Shown here in pieces: positions 1 through 8,135 of a stretch of 64,000 bases of DNA. The stretch covers positions 10,211 to 74,210 of the forward strand of contig JAYFQU010000023.1 of the NCBI GenBank assembly GCA_034926785.1, in the 5' to 3' direction. This stretch comes from UBA7703 sp034926785. GTDB taxonomy: Bacteria; Bacillota; Clostridia; Christensenellales; CAG-138. The notes under the pieces were generated by a model. That model was not told the origin of the DNA and made no database searches. It worked only from the letters and a program-made list of their open reading frames with translations. How positions within the stretch are numbered: position 1 is the first letter of the stretch; the number at the start of each line of letters is the position of its first letter. The position numbers were made by a program, and so were the translations under genes.

Positions 1-873
1 CAGCATGATGCCGATATACATCGCGCTGTAGATAAAGCTCAGCGCGATAACGACGTTGTAATCGTTGCTTTGAATCGCCGTGACGAGCAGGCTGCCAACG
101 CCCGGTATTGAGAATATCTTTTCCACGACGAGACTGCCCGTCATGAGGTCAACAATCAGCGGCGCAAGCACCGTAACGATCGGAATCAGCGCGTTTCTAA
201 GCGCATGCTGCAGGATCAGCGGCGAACCGCTGATGCCCTTGCTTTCAGCCAGCAGCATATAGTCGCTGCTAAGCACCTCCAGCATCTCGGTTCGCGTAAA
301 GCGCGCAATCGAAGCCAGCGTAAAGAGGCTCAGCGCGATGCTCGGCATCACGCTTGAGGCAAACGCCGCCTGATTGGAATACAGCATGGGAAACCAGCTG
401 AGCTTAAAGCCCAGCGTATAGCTCAGCGCCAATGCAAACACATAGCTTGGGATCGAAACGCCGATGACCGAGATCACGGTGCAGACTGTATCCCAAATCG
501 TGTTGTGTTTCAGCGCCGCAACAATGCCAAGCAGCAGCCCGAACACCGCGCCGAGCGAGACCGCAAACCCGCCAACGCGGATGCTGATGGGCAGCCTTGA
601 TTCGATGAGTTGGCTGATTGGCGTATTCTTGCTGATCTTGTAACTAACGCCAAAATCTCCCTTGAACATATTGACGACATAGCGGAAAAACTGAACGATG
701 AGCGGCTGATCAAGGCCGTATTTTGCATTCAGCGCCGCATGCTGCTCGGGCGTGAGTTTCTCGTCGTTAAACGGCGAACCCGGCATCAGCTGGAGCAGAA
801 TAAACAGCACCAGCGTAATGGCGAGCAAAGTAAAAATGGATATCAGTATGCGCTTGAGAACGTATTTCCTCAC
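1..873 (-). CDS. Oligopeptide/dipeptide ABC transporter permease (OppB/DppB family), 3' end outside window
   Basis: Inner-membrane permease of a peptide-type ABC importer. I translated it from a GTG at 871-873, preceded by a GGAGGG-type ribosome site; the protein opens MRKYVLKRILISIFTLLAIT, the usual first membrane segment of DppB/OppB proteins, followed by a PGSPF motif. Several more hydrophobic segments follow, and an EAA-like cytoplasmic loop (ESKGIS...LRNALIPIVTVLAP) lies near residues 215-245. 291 codons are present and the frame is open at base 1, so only a short C-terminus is missing compared with a family length of about 305-330. It follows the oppA-like gene on the same strand, separated by 196 bases containing a stem-loop. 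Substrate class is inferred from family only. Confidence 0.88.
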   Translation of the reverse strand, partial: MRKYVLKRILISIFTLLAITLVLFILLQLMPGSPFNDEKLTPEQHAALNAKYGLDQPLIVQFFRYVVNMFKGDFGVSYKISKNTPISQLIESRLPISIRVGGFAVSLGAVFGLLLGIVAALKHNTIWDTVCTVISVIGVSIPSYVFALALSYTLGFKLSWFPMLYSNQAAFASSVMPSIALSLFTLASIARFTRTEMLEVLSSDYMLLAESKGISGSPLILQHALRNALIPIVTVLAPLIVDLMTGSLVVEKIFSIPGVGSLLVTAIQSNDYNVVIALSFIYSAMYIGIML

Positions 874-983
874 GTCGTCTCCGTCCCCCTCCACAAAAAC
901 AAAATTGCGGCACGCGGCCGCCCGTTACAAAACAGCGGTTAACCCGATTTAACATACCTGTTTCGGGGCAATACGAAACAAGT

Positions 984-1034
984 ACGCGCCGTACAGCAAT
1001 CTTGACTGTAGATCAAAACCACTGCACGGCGCGT
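984..1034 (-). other. Stem-loop between the oppA-like and oppB-like genes
   Basis: Bases 984-992 (ACGCGCCGT) pair perfectly with 1026-1034, and the stem extends by three more pairs after one mismatch, leaving a loop of about 25 bases. Transcribed on the minus strand it is not followed by a clean T run. It is best read as an attenuator or an RNA-stability element that lets the binding protein be made in excess over the permease. Confidence 0.5.
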
Positions 1035-1069
1035 TCGCTGATCCGGTTTTACGCGTCAGTCGTCAAAGA

Positions 1070-2776
1070 TCAGTTCTTGGCCGCGTCCTTGAATACGCGG
1101 TTCAGAGCGACGGGATGGAACTCAATCCCGGTAACGTTCGGGTTGATCAAGGTCGCGTTGCACTGTGTGTACAGCGGGAAGATGACCGCCTGTTCCATCA
1201 CGATCTTCTCCGCGCTCTTCAGCGCCGCCCAGCGGCCGGTCGCATCCTGCGCCAGATTGCCCGTGGTGCACTGCGCAATCAGCGCATCGTAGTCCGCGTT
1301 GGACCAGAGACCGTAGTTGTTGCTGTTGCCGGTTACCCACATGCCGAGGTAGGTCATCGGGTCGGCATAGTCCGGACCCCAACGGGTCAAACCGAGGCAA
1401 TAGTTGCCATCCTGCAGGTCCTGGACACGCTGTTTTTTCGGTTCAACCTTGAGGTTAATGGTCACGCCGGGGAGCGCGCTCTCCAGCATTTCCTTGATCA
1501 CGGCGCCAACATTCTGCTGAATCTCGGTGTCGTCAAGCACCATTTCAAAGGTAAACGAATCCTTGCCAAGCTCCGCCTTCGCCGCTTCATAATACTGGGT
1601 CGCCTTTGCAAGATCGTATGCGCAGACATCCGCAAACTCTGCCTGATCGGCGGAGAAGTCGTCGCCCGCGGGGCCGGTTGCAAACTGCGGCGGAACCGCC
1701 GTATAGGTCGCGGTAGAGCCATCTTTCACAACGCTGTCAACAATGGTCTGGCGATCCAGCGCAAAGGTCATCGCCATGCGCAGATTCAGGTTAGCAAGTT
1801 CCGGATAGGTGGTAACGTTGGGCGTAACATACCAGAGGTACCCCGCGCCAACGCTCTTAAACGCCGGATCATCCTTCACCTGGTCGACCTGGTCGCCGGA
1901 GACGAGGATGGTGTCAAGATCGCCGCTTTGATAGCTCAAAAGCGCCTGCTGGCTCTCCTTGATGACCTGATAGTTCAGGCCGTCAATCTGAATACGAGCC
2001 GCATCATAATAGGTTGGGTTCTTCGCCAGCGTAAAATTCGTCGCCGCCGGCTCATAGCTCGTGGCAATAAACGCACCGTTGCTCAGAAGGGTTTCCGGGC
2101 TTGTGGCATAGCTGTCGCCGCAAGCCTCAAAGAACTTCTGATTGACCGGATAGAAGGTCGGGAAATACAGAATCTGATTGAAATACGCAACCGGAACCTC
2201 CAACTGCACCTGGAGGGTCTTCTCGTCCAGCGCGGTTACGCCAAGATCGGTGACCGGCAGCGTTCCCGCGATGATGGCCGCGGCGTTTTTCACCTGACCG
2301 ATGTCGCTGAACATATAGGAATATTCGCTCGCAAGCGCCGGATCAACCGCACGCTGCCAGCCAAACACGAAGTCTGCCGCCGTCACCGGGTCGCCGTTGC
2401 TCCAAACCGCGTCGTCGCGGATTTTGAAGGTGTAGGTCAGGCCGTCTTCGCTAACGGTTTCATCAGCGCAGAGCGCGTCGATCACGCCGCCATTGGCATC
2501 CATCTGTTTGAGACCGTCGGTGATGTCCGCAATCACTTCAAAGCTCGTGCCGTCGGTCGCAACCTGCGGGTCGAGGCTCTCAACCTCTACCTCGATCATG
2601 ACATTGACGACTTTGGGTTCCGCAGTCGCCGGGGCTTCCGCTGCGGGGGCGGCGGTCGCTTCCGCTGCGGCTGCCGTGTCCGCGCTCGCGGGGGCGGCGG
2701 TCTGGCCGCATGCCGCAAAGCTGACTACCATGGCGAGACCCAGCAGGATCGCGCCAAGACGTTTGAACAGACTCAT
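1070..2776 (-). CDS. Peptide ABC transporter substrate-binding lipoprotein (OppA/DppA, SBP family 5)
   Basis: Extracellular lipid-anchored peptide-binding protein feeding the adjacent permease. The start at 2776 (MSLFKRLGAILLGLAMVV) is preferred over upstream in-frame codons because AGGAG sits 9 bases before it. The lipobox cysteine is residue 23 (SFAAC). An Ala/Glu/Pro/Thr-rich linker follows, then the SBP_bac_5 fold with family features such as ESLDPQVATDGTSFEV near the start, the LTYTFKIRDDAVWSNGDPVTAADFVFGWQR type of block split around residues 120-150, and VVKDGS/AVPPQF in the hinge region. 568 residues is typical. A promoter with boxes at 2893-2898 and 2870-2875 lies upstream. Confidence 0.92.
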   Translation of the reverse strand: MSLFKRLGAILLGLAMVVSFAACGQTAAPASADTAAAAEATAAPAAEAPATAEPKVVNVMIEVEVESLDPQVATDGTSFEVIADITDGLKQMDANGGVIDALCADETVSEDGLTYTFKIRDDAVWSNGDPVTAADFVFGWQRAVDPALASEYSYMFSDIGQVKNAAAIIAGTLPVTDLGVTALDEKTLQVQLEVPVAYFNQILYFPTFYPVNQKFFEACGDSYATSPETLLSNGAFIATSYEPAATNFTLAKNPTYYDAARIQIDGLNYQVIKESQQALLSYQSGDLDTILVSGDQVDQVKDDPAFKSVGAGYLWYVTPNVTTYPELANLNLRMAMTFALDRQTIVDSVVKDGSTATYTAVPPQFATGPAGDDFSADQAEFADVCAYDLAKATQYYEAAKAELGKDSFTFEMVLDDTEIQQNVGAVIKEMLESALPGVTINLKVEPKKQRVQDLQDGNYCLGLTRWGPDYADPMTYLGMWVTGNSNNYGLWSNADYDALIAQCTTGNLAQDATGRWAALKSAEKIVMEQAVIFPLYTQCNATLINPNVTGIEFHPVALNRVFKDAAKN

Positions 2777-2869
2777 TACCATTTTCTCCTTCCATTTTGT
2801 ATTGTATGCGTCCCAAAGATCGAACTTAGGGCCTTCGGTCCTATGAACTATATACAATATATTTTATAT

Positions 2870-2898
2870 AGAATAGCACCGCGCACAACCCAAGTCAA
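2870..2898 (-). promoter_or_regulatory. Sigma-A type promoter for the oppA-like gene
   Basis: Minus strand TTGACT (2898-2893), 17-base spacer, TATTCT (2875-2870). It lies about 95 bases before the start codon. The rest of the 2777-3281 intergenic region is AT-rich leader with no supported gene. Confidence 0.6.
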
Positions 2899-3195
2899 TC
2901 ATATATGTTAAATTGTTTCATCTGCCTTTTCGCGCAATGCTGCGGCGCTATTCGCCGACCCATCCGCGCCGCGAGACAAGGCGCAGGAACCTGCGGCCTG
3001 GCGAAAAAAAACCGGCGCAGACCTTTGATCTTTGTTTGGCCAATATTCGTCCGGATGCATTTTCTTTCGTTTTTAACGGCGTATTATTATTCACTAAAAT
3101 CGCATATTAATACGCTCCGTTTTGGATTTCTTTTGATTTTCGGAGCTAATAGTGTATTTTCTACATAAATACCTTTCATAATTATAAATTTCTTA

Positions 3196-3224
3196 TTGAC
3201 AACGTTGCATGACTATGCTATTTT
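3196..3224 (+). promoter_or_regulatory. Sigma-A promoter for the amino-acid ABC operon
   Basis: Consensus TTGACA at 3196-3201, a 17-base spacer and TATTTT at 3219-3224, 58 bases before the ATG at 3282. AGGAGG at 3267-3272 is 9 bases before the start. Confidence 0.72.
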
Positions 3225-3281
3225 AATGCAAACAACGGAGTTGAACGTTCAGCTCCTATTTACTTTAGGAGGTTCGGATAG

Positions 3282-4142
3282 ATGAAAAAATTACTCGCCC
3301 TAGTGCTGGCCGCTCTGATGATGATGTCCCTTGCGGCATGCGCCGCGCAGGATGCCGCCGCCGTTGCGGACGCGACCGCGGCGCCGGAAGCGACCGCCGC
3401 CACCGAAGAAGCGGCAGCCGGCGCAATCGACATGTCCGCCGTCAAGTTCATACAGGATGGCGTGCTAAGCGTCGGCATGGAGATCGGTTATCCCCCGTTT
3501 GAGGATCTGGCCGAAGACGGCACCACCCCCATCGGCTACGACGTTGATTTCGCCAAAGCGCTCGGTGAGAAGCTCGGTGTGGCGGTTACCTTCGTCAACA
3601 CCGCGTGGGACGGTATTTTCCAGGGCATCGGCGTGAACTATGACTGCGTCATCTCCGCCGTTACCATCACCGACGAACGCAAGGAGTCCATGCTCTTCTC
3701 CGAGCCGTATATCAGCAACTATCAGGCCGTCGTCGTGCGCAAGGACAGCCCGCTAAAGATCAATAGCTTTCTCGATCTAAACGGCCTCGCAATCGCCGTG
3801 CAGAAGGAAACGACTTCCGATATTCTGATGTCGGACTATGTCAGCACCGGTTCGATCAACAGTACGATCTCCGCCAACGAGAAGGTTCCAACCTGCTTCA
3901 CCCAGCTGGAAAACGGCGAAGTGGACGTTGTGGTCGTAGACTCCAGCGTTGCGGATGGTTACCTTGCCTCCAACCCGGATAAGTTCGTCAAGGCGTTCCA
4001 GGACGAGAGCGAGCCGCAGGAGTTCGGCGTCGCCGTGGCAAAGGACAACACCGCTCTGCAGGCTGCCATCAATCAGGCAATTACGCAGCTCACCGCAGAG
4101 GGCTACTTTGAAGAGAGCGTTGCGTATTGGTTCGGCAAATAA
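3282..4142 (+). CDS. Polar amino-acid ABC transporter substrate-binding lipoprotein (SBP family 3)
   Basis: 286 residues. Signal peptide MKKLLALVLAALMMMSLAAC with the lipid-modified cysteine at residue 20, then an Ala/Thr/Glu-rich linker of about 25 residues, then the bacterial SBP_3 fold: GVLSVGMEIGYPPFE, GYDVDFAKALGEKLGV, WDGIFQG, DCVISAVTITDERKESMLFSEPY and YWFGK at the end, all typical of glutamine/cystine/arginine-type binding proteins. First gene of a binding protein-permease-ATPase operon. Which amino acid is bound cannot be told from sequence by eye. Confidence 0.93.
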   Translation: MKKLLALVLAALMMMSLAACAAQDAAAVADATAAPEATAATEEAAAGAIDMSAVKFIQDGVLSVGMEIGYPPFEDLAEDGTTPIGYDVDFAKALGEKLGVAVTFVNTAWDGIFQGIGVNYDCVISAVTITDERKESMLFSEPYISNYQAVVVRKDSPLKINSFLDLNGLAIAVQKETTSDILMSDYVSTGSINSTISANEKVPTCFTQLENGEVDVVVVDSSVADGYLASNPDKFVKAFQDESEPQEFGVAVAKDNTALQAAINQAITQLTAEGYFEESVAYWFGK

Positions 4143-4191
4143 GCAATCGAACCACTACCCCCTACCCAACTGATAGGATAAGCGGGATAAG

Positions 4192-5232
4192 ATGAGTATT
4201 TTCAAAAAACTCGTTACCATTAAAAACTGGAAACAGTCGTCCAAAACAGTCGCCATAATCATTATGGCGACTGTGGCGCTTGTTTTCGTATTCTCCTCCA
4301 TCAACGTTTCGGAGCAGGACATGCTGAATCACGCCTCCGGCGAGGTTAAGCAGCTCATCGAGGAGGAGAAAACCAGCAGCAGAAAGTCCCTCACCATCAC
4401 CTATAACGACCTCGGCGTCGTGAGTTATATCTCCTTCACCACCTCCGGCGCAAAATCGATCAAAGAAGCCTATGTCGGCTTTGCCGGCTCGATTTACAGC
4501 GCGGACGAGGGAGCGGGTAAGTTCGCAGGGCAGATGGTGAACTACACCTACCGCATGCTGGGCTCCGGCGAAAACCTTCTCCACGGCGTCAAGCTTACGC
4601 TTCTGCTGACCACGCTTTCCATGGTCATCGGCGCCGCGATGAGCATTTTTCTCGCCCTGGGCAAGATTTCGGAGAATCCGTTCATCAGCAAGATCAGCAG
4701 CGCGTATATCTTCTTCTTCCGGGGAACGCCGCTGCTCATCCAGATGTTTGTGGTCTATTTTTCAGCCCCGGTCATCTTCAATTTCTCCTGGCGGGGCCTG
4801 TTCAACGCCGCAGATCCGGAGGCCGTTTACAAGGGTGCGTTCATCGCCGCTTTGATTGCGTTTTCGCTGAACGCGGCCGCCTACTGCGCGGAGATCGTCC
4901 GCGCGGCGATCCAGTCGATCGACAAGGGTCAGAACGAGGCTGCAAAGGCGCTCGGCATGAGCTATGGCCAGATGATGCGCACCATCATCATCCCCCAGTC
5001 CTTCCGCCGCATGATTCCCCCGCTGTGCAATGAGTTTGTGATGATGATCAAGGACGTTTCGCTCGTCTTCGCCATCTCGCTGATGGACATCACAACGATT
5101 TCCAAAACCATCATGACGAGCGAGGGCAACTATCTTGTGTTTATTCCCGCACTGTTGATCTATCTTGTCATCACGGCGATCTTCACGTTTATCTTTGGCA
5201 GGATTGAAAAACGACTTTCGATATATGAGTAG
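4192..5232 (+). CDS. Amino-acid ABC transporter permease (HisM/GlnP family) with extra extracytoplasmic segment
   Basis: Membrane component of the amino-acid importer. The C-terminal two thirds (from about residue 120) is a standard HisMQ-type permease: GVKLTLLLTTLSMVIG opening, FFFRGTPLLIQMFVVYF, and the EAA loop NEAAKALGMSYGQMMRTIII near residues 243-262. Unusually it carries about 120 additional N-terminal residues: a first membrane helix (about 20-38) followed by roughly 85 hydrophilic residues expected outside the membrane. Family members of about 220 residues lack this. It is separated from the binding-protein gene by 49 bases and from the ATPase by 9. Confidence 0.9.
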   Translation: MSIFKKLVTIKNWKQSSKTVAIIIMATVALVFVFSSINVSEQDMLNHASGEVKQLIEEEKTSSRKSLTITYNDLGVVSYISFTTSGAKSIKEAYVGFAGSIYSADEGAGKFAGQMVNYTYRMLGSGENLLHGVKLTLLLTTLSMVIGAAMSIFLALGKISENPFISKISSAYIFFFRGTPLLIQMFVVYFSAPVIFNFSWRGLFNAADPEAVYKGAFIAALIAFSLNAAAYCAEIVRAAIQSIDKGQNEAAKALGMSYGQMMRTIIIPQSFRRMIPPLCNEFVMMIKDVSLVFAISLMDITTISKTIMTSEGNYLVFIPALLIYLVITAIFTFIFGRIEKRLSIYE

Positions 5233-5241
5233 GGCGCAGCA

Positions 5242-6012
5242 ATGAGTGAATATCAGTATATCCTTCAAACAGAGCACCTCTATAAGAGCTTTGGCTCGCT
5301 GGAGGTTCTCAAAGATGTCAACCTGGCCGTGAAAAAGGGAGAGGTGATCTGCATCATCGGCCCGTCCGGCGCAGGAAAATCGACCTATCTCCGCTCGCTG
5401 AATCAACTGGAGAAAATCACGAGCGGGAAGATCTTTGTCAAGGACGAACTGTTTTTGCATCGGGAGCATAACAGGACGATCCATCGCGCGGATCCGGAGG
5501 CGCAGAAGGCCATGCTTCTGGAGATGGGCATGGTGTTCCAGCGGTTCAACCTCTTTCCGCATAAAACCGTGCTTGAAAACGTCATGATCGCGCAGGTTCT
5601 CGTCCGCAAAAAGAGCAAGGAAGCCGCAAAGGCGCTCGCGGTGGATATCATTGACCGCGTGGGTCTATCCGACAAGTTGGACGTCTATCCCAGCAAGCTC
5701 TCCGGCGGGCAGCAGCAGCGCGTTGCTATCGCGCGCGCGCTCGCAATGGAGCCTGAAATCATGCTGTTTGACGAACCCACCAGCGCGCTCGATCCGGAGC
5801 TGGTCGGCGAGGTGCTCAACGTCATGAAAGCGCTCGCCAAGCAGGGCATGACAATGCTCTGCGTCACCCACGAGATGGGGTTCGCACGCGAGGTTGCCGA
5901 CCGCGTGGTCTTTATGGCGGACGGCATGATCCTCGAAGAGGGCAGCCCCAAAGATCTCTTCGATCACCCACAGAACGAGAAGGCGATCAGCTTCCTGAAG
6001 AGCGTTCTGTAG
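5242..6012 (+). CDS. Amino-acid ABC transporter ATP-binding protein (GlnQ/HisP family)
   Basis: 256-residue cytoplasmic ATPase energising the importer. Walker A GPSGAGKST (about residues 39-47), Q-loop MVFQRFNLFPH, signature LSGGQQQRVAIARAL, Walker B IMLFDEPTSALDPE, and H-loop VTHEMGFAREVADRV are all intact. Between Walker A and the Q-loop there is a modest insertion (LFLHREHNRTIHRADPEA) compared with minimal GlnQ proteins. Last gene of the operon; a strong terminator follows at 6058-6100. Confidence 0.94.
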   Translation: MSEYQYILQTEHLYKSFGSLEVLKDVNLAVKKGEVICIIGPSGAGKSTYLRSLNQLEKITSGKIFVKDELFLHREHNRTIHRADPEAQKAMLLEMGMVFQRFNLFPHKTVLENVMIAQVLVRKKSKEAAKALAVDIIDRVGLSDKLDVYPSKLSGGQQQRVAIARALAMEPEIMLFDEPTSALDPELVGEVLNVMKALAKQGMTMLCVTHEMGFAREVADRVVFMADGMILEEGSPKDLFDHPQNEKAISFLKSVL

Positions 6013-6057
6013 CAAGGCTGGCTCGGCTCCGCCAAAACTTCAAAACCAGATCAAGAA

Positions 6058-6100
6058 CCCGCCGGTTGTGTCTGTGCGACAGGACCGGCGGGCGTTTTTT
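6058..6100 (+). terminator. Rho-independent terminator of the amino-acid ABC operon
   Basis: CCCGCCGGT (6058-6066) pairs perfectly with ACCGGCGGG (6084-6092), loop of 17 bases, then a TTTTTT run at 6095-6100. It lies between convergent genes; on the minus strand no T run follows. Confidence 0.88.
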
Positions 6101-6527
6101 ATTGGTTCAGCAAGAAAAGGCACTCCGATACTTTGGCATTGGCCGAGGTGTAATCCAGAATAGCGGACTCCAGCGCATCCGCCGCGTCTTTATGATCCAG
6201 CCGGCGCAGCTGGTCCGCGCAGGCCGCAAGCTCCGCGCAGCTATGGCTGATTTGCCCCAGCGGACCGCGGATCGCGTCCATCGCCTCATCCAGATCCGAT
6301 TCGGTCAGGAGTTCGTGCGTATGGGAATGGTCGCCAGCGTGCGCGTGGTCGTGGTCATGCACAACCGAATGCGTGTGTTCATGCGTATGCACGGTTGCAG
6401 GCGGCAGTCCCTCGTGGCTGTGCGCGTGCTCACCCGTATGCGTGTGCAGATGTGAGTGCGCGGCTTCATGCGCGTGTTCATGCGCGTGGTGCGCGCCTCC
6501 GCTTTGGTCAACGCCGTCGTGCATCAT
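6099..6527 (-). CDS. Histidine-rich metal-binding small protein of the Co/Ni uptake operon
   Basis: 142 residues. The first 71 residues contain 24 histidines, mostly as alternating HxH pairs (HAHEHAHEAAHSHLHTHT and HTHEHTHSVVHDHDHAHAG). The C-terminal half (about 75-142) is a predicted helical, cysteine-containing segment (SCAELAACADQLRRLDHKDAADALESAILDYTSANAKV cannot be matched to a named domain by eye). It follows cbiO by 17 bases on the same strand, so it is most likely the fourth gene of the importer operon. I infer nickel or cobalt storage/delivery, by analogy with the His-rich tails of HypB, SlyD and related nickel proteins. No signal peptide is visible, so it should be cytoplasmic. Confidence 0.8.
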   Translation of the reverse strand: MMHDGVDQSGGAHHAHEHAHEAAHSHLHTHTGEHAHSHEGLPPATVHTHEHTHSVVHDHDHAHAGDHSHTHELLTESDLDEAMDAIRGPLGQISHSCAELAACADQLRRLDHKDAADALESAILDYTSANAKVSECLFLLNQ

Positions 6528-6544
6528 TGATTCCCCCTCTTCCT

Positions 6545-7246
6545 TTATAATCCCGCCTCTTCCAGCAATTTCTCGTTCGAAAACACATCTGCCGGCAGAT
6601 CATCCGCGATCAGACTTCCGTTTTTGAGCACGAGCACCCGGTTGCAGGCGCGTGAGACCAGATCGATATCGTGCGTTGCGACGATGCGCGCCGCCGCCAT
6701 CGTGCGCAGCAGATGGATAAAATTCCGTTTGCTGCGCGGGTCGAGAAAAGCGGTCGGTTCGTCAAACAGCATCAGGTGCGGATCCATGCTGAGCACGGTC
6801 GCGATGGCCGCGCTCCGCTTCTCCCCGCCGGAGAGCCGATAGGGCGGGCGCTCCGCGAGATGCTCAATGTTCAGATGCCGCAAGGTGTGGCGCACCTTTT
6901 GGTCGATTGTCTCCGGGGAATAGCCGCGATGCCGCAGGCCGAAGGCGACATCCTCATAGATGGTCGGCATAAAGAGCTGATCGTCCGGGTTTTGAAACAC
7001 CATGCCGATCATATTCCGAATCAAAGCAAGATTCTCCCGTTTCAACGCTACGCCGTCCACCGTCACCGTCCCTGTTTCCGGCGTCAGGAGGCCGCAGAGG
7101 ATGGAGAGCAGCGTGGATTTCCCCGCTCCGTTGCCGCCAACGAGGCCGACACAGTCCGTCGTCTCCACACAAAACGAAACGCCGCCAAGCGCGCGGACGC
7201 CGTTCGGGTAGGTATAGGACAGGTTTTCTACAGACAATAGCGCCAT
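6545..7246 (-). CDS. cbiO: Cobalt/nickel ECF transporter ATPase CbiO
   Basis: 233-residue ATPase of the energy-coupling module. Walker A GGNGAGKST near residue 37, Q-loop GMVFQNPDDQLFMPTIYEDVAFGLRHRG (split: MVFQNPDDQ and VAFGLRHRG are characteristic of ECF ATPases), signature LSGGEKRSAAIATVL, Walker B LMLFDEPTAFLDP, and switch histidine IVATHDIDL. It lies 17 bases after cbiQ. The signature helix reads KRSAAIATVL instead of the common QRVAIAGAL, a variation seen in CbiO proteins. Confidence 0.93.
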   Translation of the reverse strand: MALLSVENLSYTYPNGVRALGGVSFCVETTDCVGLVGGNGAGKSTLLSILCGLLTPETGTVTVDGVALKRENLALIRNMIGMVFQNPDDQLFMPTIYEDVAFGLRHRGYSPETIDQKVRHTLRHLNIEHLAERPPYRLSGGEKRSAAIATVLSMDPHLMLFDEPTAFLDPRSKRNFIHLLRTMAAARIVATHDIDLVSRACNRVLVLKNGSLIADDLPADVFSNEKLLEEAGL

Positions 7247-7263
7247 GTTTTACTCCAGATTCC

Positions 7264-8061
7264 CTATAAAAACAGCCTGCCGAGCGATTCCAGCAGGGTC
7301 GAAACGCCAACCGCGCGAATAAAAATCAGCAGTGCGGATATGCCAATGGCAAATAGGCGGCTCTTTTTATCCGCCTTCTCCCTGCCCGTCTCTGGAAATG
7401 TCCCGTCAAACCCGCGACATTGCATCGCGCGGTAGACGCGCTCCGCGCGGTCGATACTGCGCAGCAGAAGCTGCCCGATAAACGCGCCGAGGTGCTCCAT
7501 CTCCAGTCCGTTCTGCTTCACCGCGCGCAGATGATACGCACGCGTCATGTTTCTCGCCTCCGACGCAAGCAGGGCCAGATAGCGAAAGCAGAGCATTACC
7601 GTTGTGGTGAAGATGCGCGGCAGCCGCAACCGCTGCATTTGACCAAGCAGCGCATTCGCCGGCGTCGTTGCGGCGAGGATCACCACTGCGCTCACGGTGA
7701 GCAGCGCTTTTTCGAGCAGCACGGCGCAGGAGAGCACCCCGTAGGAAACGCCCGCCGGCGCAAGGGCCCGCTCGAAGAGGATATTGGATAACCCCGCAAA
7801 CAGCACGAACGGTAGCGCCGGGAACGCTCGCTTTGCGATGGCGCCGAGCGGCAGTTCACCCAGTGCAATCAACAGCGCGGGATAAAAGAAATAGATTGTG
7901 AGTCCCGCGGCGTCATATCGGCCGGAGGAGATCACGCAGACGATGAACACCAGCGTGACGACGAGTTTTGCCATCGGATGCAGCGCATGCACCGGTGAAT
8001 GCCGGTTCGCCAGCTCATCCAGAGCAAAAAACGAATCTAAGGTGTTGGAGATCTTCTGCAT
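7264..8061 (-). CDS. cbiQ: Cobalt/nickel ECF transporter transmembrane protein CbiQ
   Basis: 265 residues from the ATG at 8061 (MQKISNTLDSFFALDELANR), which has AGGAG close upstream. An in-frame GTG at 8127, directly after the cbiM stop, also has a GGGAG site and would add 22 residues; I prefer 8061 because the family similarity begins there. The protein has the LHPMAKLVVTLVFIVCVIS opening, five or so membrane helices and the coupling helix region LLLRSIDRAERVYRAMQCRGFDG, where the ERVYRAMQCRGF motif contacts the ATPase. Scaffold between CbiM and CbiO. Confidence 0.9.
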   Translation of the reverse strand: MQKISNTLDSFFALDELANRHSPVHALHPMAKLVVTLVFIVCVISSGRYDAAGLTIYFFYPALLIALGELPLGAIAKRAFPALPFVLFAGLSNILFERALAPAGVSYGVLSCAVLLEKALLTVSAVVILAATTPANALLGQMQRLRLPRIFTTTVMLCFRYLALLASEARNMTRAYHLRAVKQNGLEMEHLGAFIGQLLLRSIDRAERVYRAMQCRGFDGTFPETGREKADKKSRLFAIGISALLIFIRAVGVSTLLESLGRLFL

Positions 8062-8135
8062 TGCGCTCCTGTGGCGGAACAAAACTGTCCCCGGCGTTTC
8101 TGTTTTAAGGTCACTAGCAAGGCTCACTGCGCTCC

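Noticed and set aside
1115..2911. 598-codon open frame on the plus strand opposite the oppA-like gene.
   Set aside because: It is the antisense shadow of a clear OppA coding region, with an arginine-rich, domain-free product and no ribosome site.
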